DNA of 64,000 nt from Austropuccinia psidii. Its lineage: Eukaryota; Basidiomycota; Pucciniomycetes; Pucciniales; Sphaerophragmiaceae. Each line of letters begins with the position of its first letter. The stretch's first letter is position 1. The notes beneath the pieces were generated by a model. It worked only from the letters and a program-made list of their open reading frames with translations, was not told the origin of the DNA and searched no databases. Both the position numbers and the translations under genes were made by a program. The stretch lies in assembly GCA_023105745.1 (NCBI GenBank), contig JALGQZ010000011.1:30192612-30256611 (forward strand), given 5' to 3'. Shown one piece after another: positions 23,600 to 34,773 of this stretch.

Positions 23600-25594
23600 T
23601 GTGAGACTTTAAGATATGACCACATATCCAAAAAGGTCACAAGAAAAACTTTACAATAATCATTCCTCCAAATAAGTAAAAATACCATAAAAAGCATAAA
23701 TTCTGAATTAACTTAAAATCTCATGAATAAACATGTGAAATAAATGAAAGAATTATATTCTCAATGATAAAACACACATATATCATCTTTATGGCATATC
23801 TGCAAAGTCAATAACTAATGAGTAATACGCTAAAAATGCCATAAAAAGATATAAATTATTATTTATATCAGAGAAAAATGGAACAACATGTGAGATAAAT
23901 TGCACCATTGAATTTCCCATGAAATACTACACATGAAACAATCTTATTTAGTTTCTCTAAAGTCAATACTTAAGGAATTAAGCTGAATACATGCACTTTT
24001 TTGGTCAGTGAATAAATTCATGGTTTTTTAGCTAATATCTCTTGAAATATACATTATAGAGAGTTAAACCAAAAATCAAGCTAAAACTTATTTACTGTAA
24101 GAACACAGATATGAAATTCATTTGACAAGTTATAAACAAGGCTATAACTTGTAAGGGTTTATTGAACAACATTGCTAGAGCTGTTGACCACTTTGTTGTG
24201 AAAGTAGTCCAAACATAGAACAAAGTGGATATTCAGGTTCTACTAGTTCATATGTAAATAATGAGGTACTTTCTATCACAATATTCAAGATAAAACCTGC
24301 TGAAATCAACGTTTGAAGTTTAAAATGTTGAATCTTGACAGAAAAGATGAGATACAAGAAAAATCATCAAATACAGAGTTTTGATGATGCAATGAAATTC
24401 TCTTGGAAGTTTTATAAGGACATGCCAAGCTATCAGAGTTAACTCTTTGAAGAGCTTTAGCGCGTATAACTTAAAAGTTATGAATGATCAAAGTTTCAGA
24501 TTAAAATTGTTCATTTATGATTACTCACTGTAATCTTATTTTATATTTAAAAGTTATATAAGTGATAGAACTGGTGAATACTATTAGAGTACTATGGATA
24601 ATAATAAAATCCACAAAGTTTAGGCTTCTTCCAACCCTATGATGTCATAAAACATAGAGTAATAATGATAGCTCTAAATAATGGTGTAATAATGAGATAA
24701 GATGGTTTGATAATGATGTAATCAACACTGAATCTTAAAATATTGATAATTTTCATTGGATACCATCAGTAACTATGTACTAGAAGCCTACTGGACTCTA
24801 GAGGGGAGGAATTTACTATAAATGGATCTCTGTTTACTCTATTTCCCACCCAGACACATCAAGAACAATAAAACATTAAATAAAGGTGATATATTTATTC
24901 TTTATATATAAATCATTTATATTATAAAGGAAAAAATGTAATATTAATTATAATCTTAAATTATGAAGTGATTACTCCATCTATTTCATTGTTTTTGTTA
25001 TATTTATCTATAAATCTGACTTCCATGTAAAATTAAGAGTATTTGTAATTTAACTTATTTTATTTTCTAAATAAAATTTAAATAAGTTGTATTTACATAT
25101 TTTGGTGTGAATCTTTCAAAATTATTATATTAAGTGTTAAAAGTATTTATTTTCTCTTTTATAATAATTTCTCTCTATTATTACCGTTAATAATCCTTCT
25201 ATTAATATAGATAGTATTTATATTAATATATAGCTTAAATATTGGTAATATTATTCTTATTAATTGTTTTTTATTATGAAAAAATATTTTTTACACCTTT
25301 ATTATTTGTTGGTAACAATGATAAGGAGCCTTGAATATATTAATTATTATATATTAATATATTAATTTTTATTATATTATATTTTTATAATATAAATTAT
25401 ATTATTATATTATATTTTGATAATATAAATTATATTATTATATTTATTTAATAATACAATAATTTTATGCCATAACTATAATAATTCTTTATTATTATAA
25501 TTATCATTTTTTTATTCATTTAATGAGGACATTCATAGTGCAATAAGTGAAATAGTTGTAATATTTACTTATTGTTTCAAAGTCAAACCTTATG
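23600..25594 (+). repeat. 3' LTR of B1
   Basis: 1995 bp, from TGTGAGACTTTAAG to AAACCTTATG, where the expected terminal CA is TG. It aligns along its length with the 5' LTR; near 25360-25450 it has extra TA-rich repeats (ATATTATATTTT..ATAATATAAATT) that the 5' LTR lacks, which explains its greater length. Confidence 0.9.
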
Positions 25595-25762
25595 TATATT
25601 CAGATTCATAATATTCTGCCTGGATGTATTCCTCTTGGACTTATTGAATGGCATAGATTATATTTTTCCCTTTGAAAAGTTGTTAACATAGCTGTCTGTG
25701 GACAAAAATTGTGACAAGAGTTCCTTTTCTTCAGTACTTCCACCACCTTTTCTCTGGGTTTA
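25595..25762 (-). pseudogene. D1 Gag fragment (zinc knuckle region)
   Basis: Minus strand matches D2 about 60530-60680, including the counterpart of AACTCTTGTCACAATTGTGG (the knuckle) and the following basic stretch. It is the part of D1 gag between the chimeric LTR unit and B1. The knuckle is degraded: the second Cys codon region reads ATTTTT. Confidence 0.75.
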
Positions 25763-27484
25763 TGTAAGGTTTGACTATGAAACAATAAGTAAAAACTACT
25801 AATATTTTACTTATTGTACTATGAATGTCCTTATGAATGAAATAAATAAGATGAAAATAATCATAATAATAAAGAATTATTTTAATTATGGCGTCAAAAT
25901 AATTATATTATTAATAAAAATATAATAATATATAATATAATAAAATACATATATTAATATAAAAGAATTAATATATTTGAAAGCACTTTATTATTGTTAC
26001 AAAAAAATAATAAAGGCGTAAAAAATTGTTTTTTATTGATAAAAAACAATTAATAACAATAATATTACTAATATTAAAATTATAAATTAATATAAATACT
26101 ATTTATATTAATTAAAGAATTATTAAAGGAATAATATAGAGAAAATAACCTACTTTTAACACTTAATATAATAATTTTGAGATATTTTACGCCAAATAAT
26201 GTAAATACAACTTATAAAAACTGTATTTACAATAATAAATAGAGAAATTACAAATATTCTTGATTTTTTACGTGGAAATGAGTTTTAGAGAGATTTTTAA
26301 CAAAAACAGTTAAACAAATGATTTAATCACGTCAAAATTGATGATTATAATAAAGATGAACTTTGGCCTTTAATAATATAAAATTTTTATATATAAAGAA
26401 TAAAGATATTACCTTTTTGTTTGTATTTATTTAATGTTTTTGATGCATCTGAGGGGAAAACAGAGTAAAAAGAGCTCTATTTATAGTAAATACCTCCCTC
26501 CTAGAGTCCAACAGGCTTCTAGTAGATGTGTACTGATCATATCCACTGGAATTGATCAATATTTTAAGGTTTGGTGATGCTTACATCATTATTACGCCAT
26601 TATTTAGAGTTATCACTATAACTCTAAGTTTGATGATGTCAAAGGCTTGGCAGAACCCCAAATTTTGTGGAATTTCTTAGTTTTAATCATAAACTAATAG
26701 TATTCACCAATTTTATCACTTATATGACTGTTAAACTTAATTTAAGGTTACAGTGAGTGATCATAAGTGATCAAATTATACCTTGAATATTATAATATAA
26801 AATACATCATTATTCACAAATGAACTAGTAGAATCCAACTGTCTACTTTTTTTTAAGTTTGGACCACTTTCACAACAAAGTGGTCAACAGCTCTGCTGGT
26901 TTTAATCAATAATTCCTTACAGATTTTAACCTTGTTTATAACTTGTGAGATAAGCTTCATTTCTGTATTTCTACAGTAATTACGTGGTGACTTTATTTTT
27001 GGTTCATCACTCTATCATGCATAGTTCAAGAGATATTAGCTAAAATCCTTGAATATAGGTGTTGACCAAAAAAGTGCATATATTCAGGTTAATTCCTTAA
27101 GTATTGATTTTGAAGCTTAGAATATTAACTGTTTTATGTGTGGAGGTTTATGGAGAATCCAATGGTACCATTCATTTTACATGTTGTTTCATTAGTTTTT
27201 GAAATAAATAAGGATTTGTGTTTTTTATAAGGTATTATTACTTATAACTTATTAAATATTGACTTTACAGATATGCCATAAAAATGGTATATGTGTGTTT
27301 TACCATGGGGAATCCAATGGTATAATTTATTTCACATTTTTATTCATTGGTTTCTAAGTTAAACCAAGTTTTATACCAATTTATGCTATTTTTGTAGTTT
27401 TAAGGTACTTATTTTTAATGTATAATTATATTAAATATTTCTTGTGACCTTTTTGGGTATGTGGTCATATCTCAAAGGTTCACA
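25763..27484 (-). repeat. B-type LTR (B3), 3' part of a chimeric LTR unit
   Basis: 1722 bp. On the minus strand it starts TGTGAACCTTTGAGATATGA at 27484 and ends AAACCTTACA at 25763, aligning with both B1 LTRs. It abuts a D-type LTR segment (27485-28311) without a gap. Flanking bases do not form a target duplication for B3 alone, but CAAAC (minus, before 28311) and TAAAC (minus, after 25763) nearly match for the joint unit. Confidence 0.82.
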
Positions 27485-28311
27485 TATTGAAGCATAAACA
27501 AGCTTCTTCTTCTGTTTTACACCTCATAATCAGACTTATGGGATAGTATCCCACTGTAAGGCTGTATTGGCCAAACTGTGGAATTTTAACCTTAAAGCTG
27601 CTATACCTTTGTCAGTTTTGAAGATATTGAGCTCAAAATTGGTTCATTGTGTAGCCGTGGATGTGATCTACACAATGGTACCTCATTTGGTATAGTTATC
27701 TTCAAATATGGCAAAGTTATGCCATGTACAAGTTTTCTTGTAAACATTTATGATTTGTACAAAAACTGTGTGAAACTTGTTCGCTCCATATCTTTTGTTC
27801 TGGTTAAGATATGGGGAAATGGATGGCACCATTAGATAGCCCTAATTTTTCTCTTTCCAAAAATAGCCCACTTTAGGTATCTCACACTAAAACTGTAGAG
27901 GTTAGATGAGAGGTGAATGTTTTGTTCACCCTTATTTGGCCTGAATTTGACCATAACTTCTGTAATACTGGTGCTAGCTCAGTTTGACTAGTACCAAGGG
28001 ATAGCCCTGACTTAAAGCTTCATTTTGCATACCCATTTGATGGGGTTAAGCCTGTTACTCTGTATTTCAGATGAGAGGTGAAAATTAAGGTTTATGCTCA
28101 GCAACAACTTTGAGCAGGAATAACTTTGTTATTATTTGTCCTATGATTATGGGACTTGTATATTTGGAAAGGGGTGAGTTTCCCTTTCTTTTGATACCTT
28201 TTGAGCTAATTTGGCTCAGCTACATGTTTTGGTGGTATCTTGGCTTTACCATTGGCTTATGGTATTTGGCTGTCATGCTTGTGCTCTGATTTTGAGTCAC
28301 AGGCTGACAGT
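27485..28311 (-). repeat. D-type LTR fragment, 5' part of a chimeric LTR unit
   Basis: On the minus strand it starts TGTCAGCCTGTGACTC at 28311 and matches the first ~827 bp of the D LTRs (54494 onward), then stops where B3 begins. It lies inside D1 gag; D1 gag resumes at 25762. Confidence 0.85.
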
Positions 28312-30459
28312 TTGTCTTTATTGGAAACCCTAAAAGGCTGTTTTTCTCTAAAGCTGTTGCCTTTATATGGGGAATATCACCCTATATTTGTCCTCCTTGC
28401 ATCTTGAAAGGTGATGGCAATTTCATTTAGAGTTCAGTTTTGGTTTCAACTGCATTTCACTGCATGCCCTAGCTCTCCTGGAAATTTTGTGAGGAGTTTG
28501 TGATTACTCATATGAATTTTCATATGGGAATCAATGGCTTTAAGTCTTTTAGGCTAATAAGACACCAATGATAAGGATCTTTGTCTACTGAGTATTTGTC
28601 ATTATAAAATTAATTTTTCTCCTTCCATATCCAAGTACCATTATTTTAGTTCTGGATCATCTGACTTTTCCCCCATGACTAGTTTATTTCGCCAGGTATT
28701 TCTTTCATTTCTGTGTATGAGATACTAGCATTTCCTTTAAGCCAAGTGTTCAGTGTGGCTATAATCCAGTAGTCTGGTATACTTAACACACAAATAAAAA
28801 GCTTATAAGTATAATAAATGAGTTCCATGTGATCATATTCTCCTACCTCAGAGAATTTTGGCCAACTTGTGGCTTCTGGAAGTTTTTTTAAGGATTCCTT
28901 CTCTGAGTAGGTCAGATTGTCTTCATCTTGGTATTGTGATGGGGATCTTTCCTTAATTTCCATTGGAGAATCTTGTTTGATGGCCTCTTGGAGGTGTGGA
29001 TTGTTTCCAAAACCATGGTCCTGTTTTTATGGCTTTGTGTTTTGGAAGACATTGAACAACTTGTTCATGTCTGGATCCAGGTACTCCCTGTACCTGTTTC
29101 AGTGGTATTTCTCTTCTCAGACTTGGTTTAGTCTCTTGTTGGTCTCTTCTAAGTATCTACTTAGCTAAGCATATCACTATTGAAGAGTATGAATGATAGC
29201 CGATTTTAAGGTAATCAACTCCTGTAATCTTACATTGTTTTCTTAGAGTTTTCCAAACTATTTTTGTTTTTTTCATGCAAATTGAGACATGTATAGCCAC
29301 AGTTAATTACTGTTTATGGCAATCTCAGGTGTAACAAAAATATGTTCATTCTGAGTCGCGATATCATTTCCAATTGTAGGTGCACTGATTCTATCAGATG
29401 TATTCACAGTAATTTGTTATTTCTGTGCACTTGTTTCACTAACAACCTCTGGATCATTAGGTCTTCTTCTTTCTTCCACTGGCTGAAAGTAGTCTTGTTA
29501 TGGACCTTTGGTCCCTGTCTTCTCCTGGAAGCTCCCTGGAATTGTGAATAATGGTGACTCTTGGTCACTTATTTTTTGAATTATTATTGGTGTGAAGCCA
29601 CTGGAGATCTGGATTGGTCTACTACTTGTGAGCCTGAAGGAGTGATAATATGCTCTTTCTGGATCCATTGCTTTTCTATAGTCTGGATCATGGCTGGATT
29701 CTCCACTATCTTGGTGGCCCTCTCTTATAAGAGCTTTAACTGATTGTTAGGATTCCAACCTTTGGTGATTTTCATAAGGTCTTTGAAAGATATCTCTTGG
29801 TGACATATCTTCTGGAATCTTGCCACAAGTCTTTCCCAGTATGAAGCCAGGTTAACTCACTTATCTTCCATGCTCCATTTGAATAGGTCTTTTAGGAGTG
29901 GTGGAGCTGAGGTACCTGATCTGTGTCTAACCAGTCATCTAGTTTGATGTGTCTGTTTAATTGCAAGGTGAATGGGAGTGTGGGAATCATTTGCCTATGT
30001 GTCTTTCCATTAACCATGATGTTCAAAACCTGAACTTCTGGATATAAACAGTCCTTTTATTTCCTCTGGCTGGCTTCTTGGGACTGCAATGTCTCTGAGG
30101 TGTACAGGGGACATGCTATTAGTGTCTGAAATAAGTCAAAAACCTTTTTCTTAGGGTATTTCCCTTTTACTGTGCCTTGTAAGAATTTGTTTTCTGAAGC
30201 TTTAGGAAATTTTCCTTTAGAATTTGCAGCTGGGTTAATTGCTGTTATTTTTCCTTTAAAGGTTATCAAGGTTGGTCTACCTTGTATTTCGGAAGACAAA
30301 TGTGGTTTTCTGTGCCTATGCATGGAAATTGGTGTCCACTTCTGGGCTGAAATGAGGATTTCACTTTTCCTCTTTCCTTTTCCCTGTGGTCTGTTTCTGA
30401 GGGTGTCACTGTCGAGATGTCCTGTGACTTTTCTCCTAGTGGTATGAAGCTTTCTTCCA
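28312..30459 (-). pseudogene. Gag of D1
   Basis: After the proposed leader splice, the minus-strand exon begins TGGAAGAAAGCTTC at 30459 and reads EESFIPLGEKSQDISTVTPS, matching D2 at 56537. 30470-30057 continues in another frame (KGKFPKASENKFLQGTVKGK ... CPLYTSETLQSQ). Later, 28963-28679 reads RSPSQYQDEDNLTYSEKESL, then WPKFSEVGEYDHMELI and DYWIIATLNTWLKGNAS, the capsid-like region, and homology runs to 28312. Between these are only broken matches to D2 57000-58000. The second-intron donor is GG here instead of GT. Confidence 0.78.
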
Positions 30460-32906
30460 CTAGTAGACAAATATGAGGACTTAAGGTCAGTTTTGACTCT
30501 TGAAAATGCTTTTGCATGTCAAAGAATAGCCCCTAGTGTAATATATGTGTGAGCCTTGAGGTATATTTTACATACCCAAATAGGCCATAATTATCATAAA
30601 AAGAGATTTTGAATTATAAATAACTCATAAATAATGCATATATTCAAAATTCATAATTTTTGATTTCAGAAAAGATGAATAACTTTTTATTGAGTAAGTA
30701 AATCCATGGATTTAAAGCCAGATTTGGATTCTACACAAAAAATTCACCTAGGGTAGCTCCATAGAGTGAATAAGCTCAAATTAACTCTTTGAGGTGGTAA
30801 TATGGAAAATACTTCAACACCACATCATCAATACCACATAAAAGATCCGTGAAAATTTTTGTTTTTCTTGATTTTACGCCAAAATAATGCGAAAGTGAGA
30901 AATCCCATGTTACATATACACTAAGAATAGTGTTATACATTTTTTGAGCACTTAGTATTATGGTGTTCTTACATGCACCTTTGGTAAACCCATAGTGGAT
31001 ATCTCACTTTAAGCTTAAATTTCTATTTTGACATGAAAAATAAGTAGGGGGGACAAAAGACATCAAAGAGAGCCAGGGTACCCAACTTCTGAAGCCCCAG
31101 AGGCATGGATAGCTCCAAAGCTTGGTTCCATGGCTTATCTTGACCCAATTGGTAAACTAAACCTCTTTGGGAACTTGGTTACCAAGTTACAACTACTGTA
31201 AAACAACAGAAAATAGCAAATAACCTGCTATTTTGACATGCCAAGGAGGTAAAGAGCTACTTAAACTCCTGTAACCATGTCAATTACTAATGAATTTCTA
31301 TGGATAAACCCCAAAAGAGTAATTAAAACCCTTTTTGGACTTGTATCCATTGGTTTACCTCATAGCAACCAGTCAAACACTGATATTTGCAATTCTACGT
31401 AGAAATGAGGTAAAAACTTCAAAAATTCATTAAAAATAAAATTCTTAATAAATCTTTCTGAAACCTTCAGGACCAATTGAGAACTGTATTATATATGGTA
31501 TAACCAAAAATAATTACAGTTTTACTAGTAAAAGTCAAAGCTTTACTTACAGTCCATTTTTGGTTATTCTACGTGAAACACTGAATCTTCAAAAATTTAC
31601 AGTAAATACAACCTGTTATGAAATTGTCAATAACATTTATAACTTTGGGAAATCAAATGATTACTTTGGAATAAAAGAAGATTTACAAATGTTACTCCTT
31701 TTATTCTTAACCATATTGGGGTTGGTAGTCATGTAAAAGCATCAATTAAGCAAGTATGACAATTTTACGTGACAACAGATGATGTAAGTACTAATCCAAA
31801 AGTATTTAATGCTTTCTCACTCACTGGCTTTTCAGTTTGCTCCATGGCACGCCTCTGTGAGCTGTTGTTGACTTAAAAGAGGCCTTCTCTTGCTGTTTTT
31901 TCCGTATCATTATCATCTTATTATCATTTTATATCATTATTACCAACAAGTAAGTATTAGTTAAGCTATTCTTAAGTGTTTTAAATCTTTCAGAATCAAT
32001 CAGAAAGACGTGAAATCATAGAATACAACTATATTGTTGTAATCCTGCTATAAATCATTTTGATCTCTTAAATCCACAATTCTACGTCAAATTTCTCTAC
32101 TTTTATCTATCAATAAGTTCTTTGGAGTATTAGTGAGTCATTTATCTTTAATTCTAAAGGTTTTTCTCTAGTAATAGTTTCTTCAAGGATTAGCTTTATA
32201 ATTATTCTTGCAAAAGATAATTTTATATTGAAATAATTTATTATTTTAATAAAAGAAGTTTTTATTATTAAATTCTTCTTGTAATTGATTCTTGTAGACA
32301 ATTACTTGCTCACTGTTAAAATCACTAGTAGTGCTTAACACTTGAAAGAAATAATTCTTTAATTATTTAATTGTGGTTATAAAGAACAGACATAGTACTG
32401 TTGATTGTTAGTAATATTATCATCAGTGCCATAGTCACATCTTACAATATGGCTGTATTAAACCTCTGTACAGTGACTGTGGGCTGGTAATACCAATTTA
32501 TACGTCAATTATACTTCTTGACAGATTTTAGGCTACAGCTGTAGCTCATATATTTCACAGTTTTATTCTTTAATTAACACAAATAAATGTATATGGTGGC
32601 TTATTATGAACAATCAAAGCTTACAATATGTTCAACCATGCCTTCTGAAGCTGTTATTTACAGTTCAGAGGATTCTTTTAATTTTTTAAAGGAATATGAA
32701 GGACTTTTTGTTTCCATATCAAAACATATGCCTTAATAAAACTGTTAGATTTATAGTTTTATATACAATGTCAAAAAATGCATAAATTTTCAAGAAGAAC
32801 ACAGTGGTGTATGATTATATACCACTCAAAAATTAAAAATATATCATTATTCTTGATTTTAAGATATTTTTATGCTAAAAAATCCAAAATAACAGAGAAA
32901 ACTCAC
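30460..32906 (-). other. Leader intron of D1, interrupted by solo LTR E1
   Basis: Minus strand: donor GTGAGT at 32906-32901 after an A at 32907; branch-like ACTGAC and acceptor CTACTAG ending at 30460; exon continues TGGAAG. Removing E1 and one target copy (1904 bp) leaves about 543 bp, close to the 560-bp counterpart in D2. Splicing would join A to TGGAAG and so make ATG. Confidence 0.65.
30548..32446 (+). repeat. Solo LTR E1
   Basis: 1899 bp, TGTGAGCCTTGAGG to CATCTTACA, flanked by a perfect 5-bp target duplication ATATG (30543-30547 and 32447-32451). Inserted in the leader of D1. No coding. Relatives: 34774-37250, 37755-38528 with 48857-49967, and 53707-54411. Confidence 0.9.
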
Positions 32907-32959
32907 TTTTGCACCAAAAAGTCCCAAAAATAGTTTGAAACATGGCCAAGCACCCAAAT

Positions 32960-34373
32960 TGTCAGGATTAGTTGACAATATAGGGATTAAAAGAGTATTC
33001 ACAACCATAACTCTGACTTTTAGACAGTTAATAGTAGTAAGATTGCTTTAAAAAGAGTATTTGGGGATTTACTATGAAGAGATAATGGTGTTGGGCACTG
33101 CTGAAAGCCCTGGGTGCACTGATTATCAATTTACTAACTATAATAAGCAGTAAAATACTAAGACTAGAGTGAAACCTGGTTATTTTCAAAGAGTATAACT
33201 GTTTTGGACAGTTTTACTATGAAGAAATTTAAGAGAAGGATGAGGATTTTCTTTTTGGAAGAGAAATGGCCTCTGTTTATCCTGAAATTGGGTGGAAAGA
33301 GCCTCTGGACCTGTTCGCATAGGAAGAGTGAATAATTTTAGCTTAAAACAACTGGCTTGTGGCTCTTAAACTTCCTGTGAAGCCTTTATTGTGATCAGAT
33401 GTTGTTTTAAAAGCACATCTGCGAAGCTTTCACCAATACAGGGTGAGGAATTTCTTTTGGGAACCGCATAGACTTCTTCTCATGTGTGTGACACTTGTAA
33501 TTCTGTATAGAACCTGTATGGCTACCCCATACTGGAAAAAATGTGAGCTATTGAAGGATAAAAAAGCTCCTTTGTAGAATTCACATCTCATATTCAAGGA
33601 TATGGGATATTATCCCATAGTAAAGGTTTATTCACCCCAATGTGTGAGTTTAACCTTAAACCTGCCATACCAATGTCTGTTTTAAAGATGATGAGCTCAA
33701 AAATGGTTCATTGTGTAATCCTGGATTATTTCCAAAATGGTATTCTATTTTGTATGTATATCCTTCAATATGGAAAAGCTATATCACCTTTGAATACCAT
33801 CATTCATATATGGATTTACCTTGAATTCTGTATAGAGCTTATTTTCTCCATAACTTTTGTTCTAGATGAGATATGAGGATATGGAATGCATCATCAGAAC
33901 TCCCTGATTTTTCTCTTTCCAAAAAATATCACACTCTAGGTATCTCACACTAAAAACATAGAAGTTAGATGAGGGGTGAATATTTTATTCAGATTACTTT
34001 GGCTTTGATTTGGCCATAGCTTCTGCAATTTTGGTGATAGCTTGACTTAGCTAGTACCATTAAATATCTATGACTGAGAGCCTCAATCTAAATACCAATT
34101 TGATGAGGTTCTGTCTCTTTCTATGGACAAATATGAGACATGAAAATTAAGGTTTATTCTCAGCAACTGCTTTGAGCCTGAATAAATTTGTTATTTTTTG
34201 TCCTGTGGTTATGGGAGCTATATATTTGAAAAGAGGTGACTTCCCTCTTTCATTGAATACCAATTATGAGGTATTTTGACTCTGTTTTGCTCTTCATGGT
34301 ATTTTATTCTACCATTGGTTTATGGTATTTTGGCTGTCATGCTTCTGCTCTGCTTTTGAGTCACAGGCTGACA
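32960..34373 (-). repeat. 5' LTR of D1
   Basis: 1414 bp. Minus strand TGTCAGCCTGTGACTC at 34373 to TGACA-like end at 32960, aligning with D2's 5' LTR over its whole length. Immediately downstream (minus) is ATTTGGGTGCTTGGCCATG, the diverged primer-binding site, confirming that this is a 5' LTR and fixing the D1 boundary. Confidence 0.87.
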
Positions 34374-34773
34374 ATATACCGTGTTTTAAGGTGAAAAGTT
34401 TCAGAAAAAACATCCTAAAATCATTCAAAAGGAATTTATATTGGCTTAAATTATACTTATGAATATGAATTTATTGAAAATCAACTTCACTGTCATGACC
34501 AAAGCAACCTGAAACTCCTAGACTGAGCCATTTTTATTGATAATAATATTGCAGTATATTTTTATATTCAAAGGTTGTGTAAATTTAGAATGAGAAAGGA
34601 ATACAATGGTCTCAAGATCAATAAAATGAACTGAAAGAGAAAAGTTGAGCTTTTAGAAAGTCAAAACTGTACCCAAACTAATTATAAGTGTAATGCAGGT
34701 TATTTGGTATTTGAAAATGAAAAAGAAGTTTTGTAATCACATTCAATTTTTATTCAAATTGATATATAATCAG
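34374..34773. other. Unassigned AT-rich spacer
   Basis: About 400 bp between the D1 5' LTR and LTR E3. I see no open frame, RNA gene or repeat match inside the window. It may be the host-side flank of D1 or part of an older repeat. Confidence 0.5.

Larger units (their letters stand above)
15048..25594 (+). mobile_element. Complete B-family Ty3/Gypsy element B1 (~10.5 kb), coding decayed
   Basis: Bounded by two long direct repeats (15048-16971 and 23600-25594) that start TGTSAG and end near AAACCTTACA (mutated at both copies). A PBS-like TGGGGGCCTGG follows the 5' LTR, and GGTGGTAAAGAT precedes the 3' LTR. Between them lie gag with an intact CCHC knuckle, protease, RT, RNase H, integrase and a chromodomain-like tail. 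Flanks TATAG (15043-15047) and TATAT (25595-25599) match at 4 of 5 bases, a likely eroded target duplication. It is inserted in D1, whose gag/protease sequence continues on the other side. Confidence 0.92.
11019..34373 (-). mobile_element. D-family Ty3/Gypsy element D1, minus strand, split by four insertions
   Basis: Read on the minus strand: 5' LTR (34373-32960), primer site, leader with intron, gag (30459-28312, then 25762-25595), gag/protease (15047-14440), RT, RNase H, integrase, chromodomain-like tail (to about 11160) and the first 55 bp of the 3' LTR (11073-11019). Each segment matches the corresponding stretch of D2 (54494-64000) in order, so they were once continuous. Interruptions: LTR F2, element B1, a chimeric LTR unit, and solo LTR E1. 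Coding is full of stops, so this is an old insertion. Confidence 0.88.

Noticed and set aside
26026..26060. AT-rich dyads and possible hairpins in B LTRs
   Set aside because: Expected from A+T content; no covariation or conserved loop visible.
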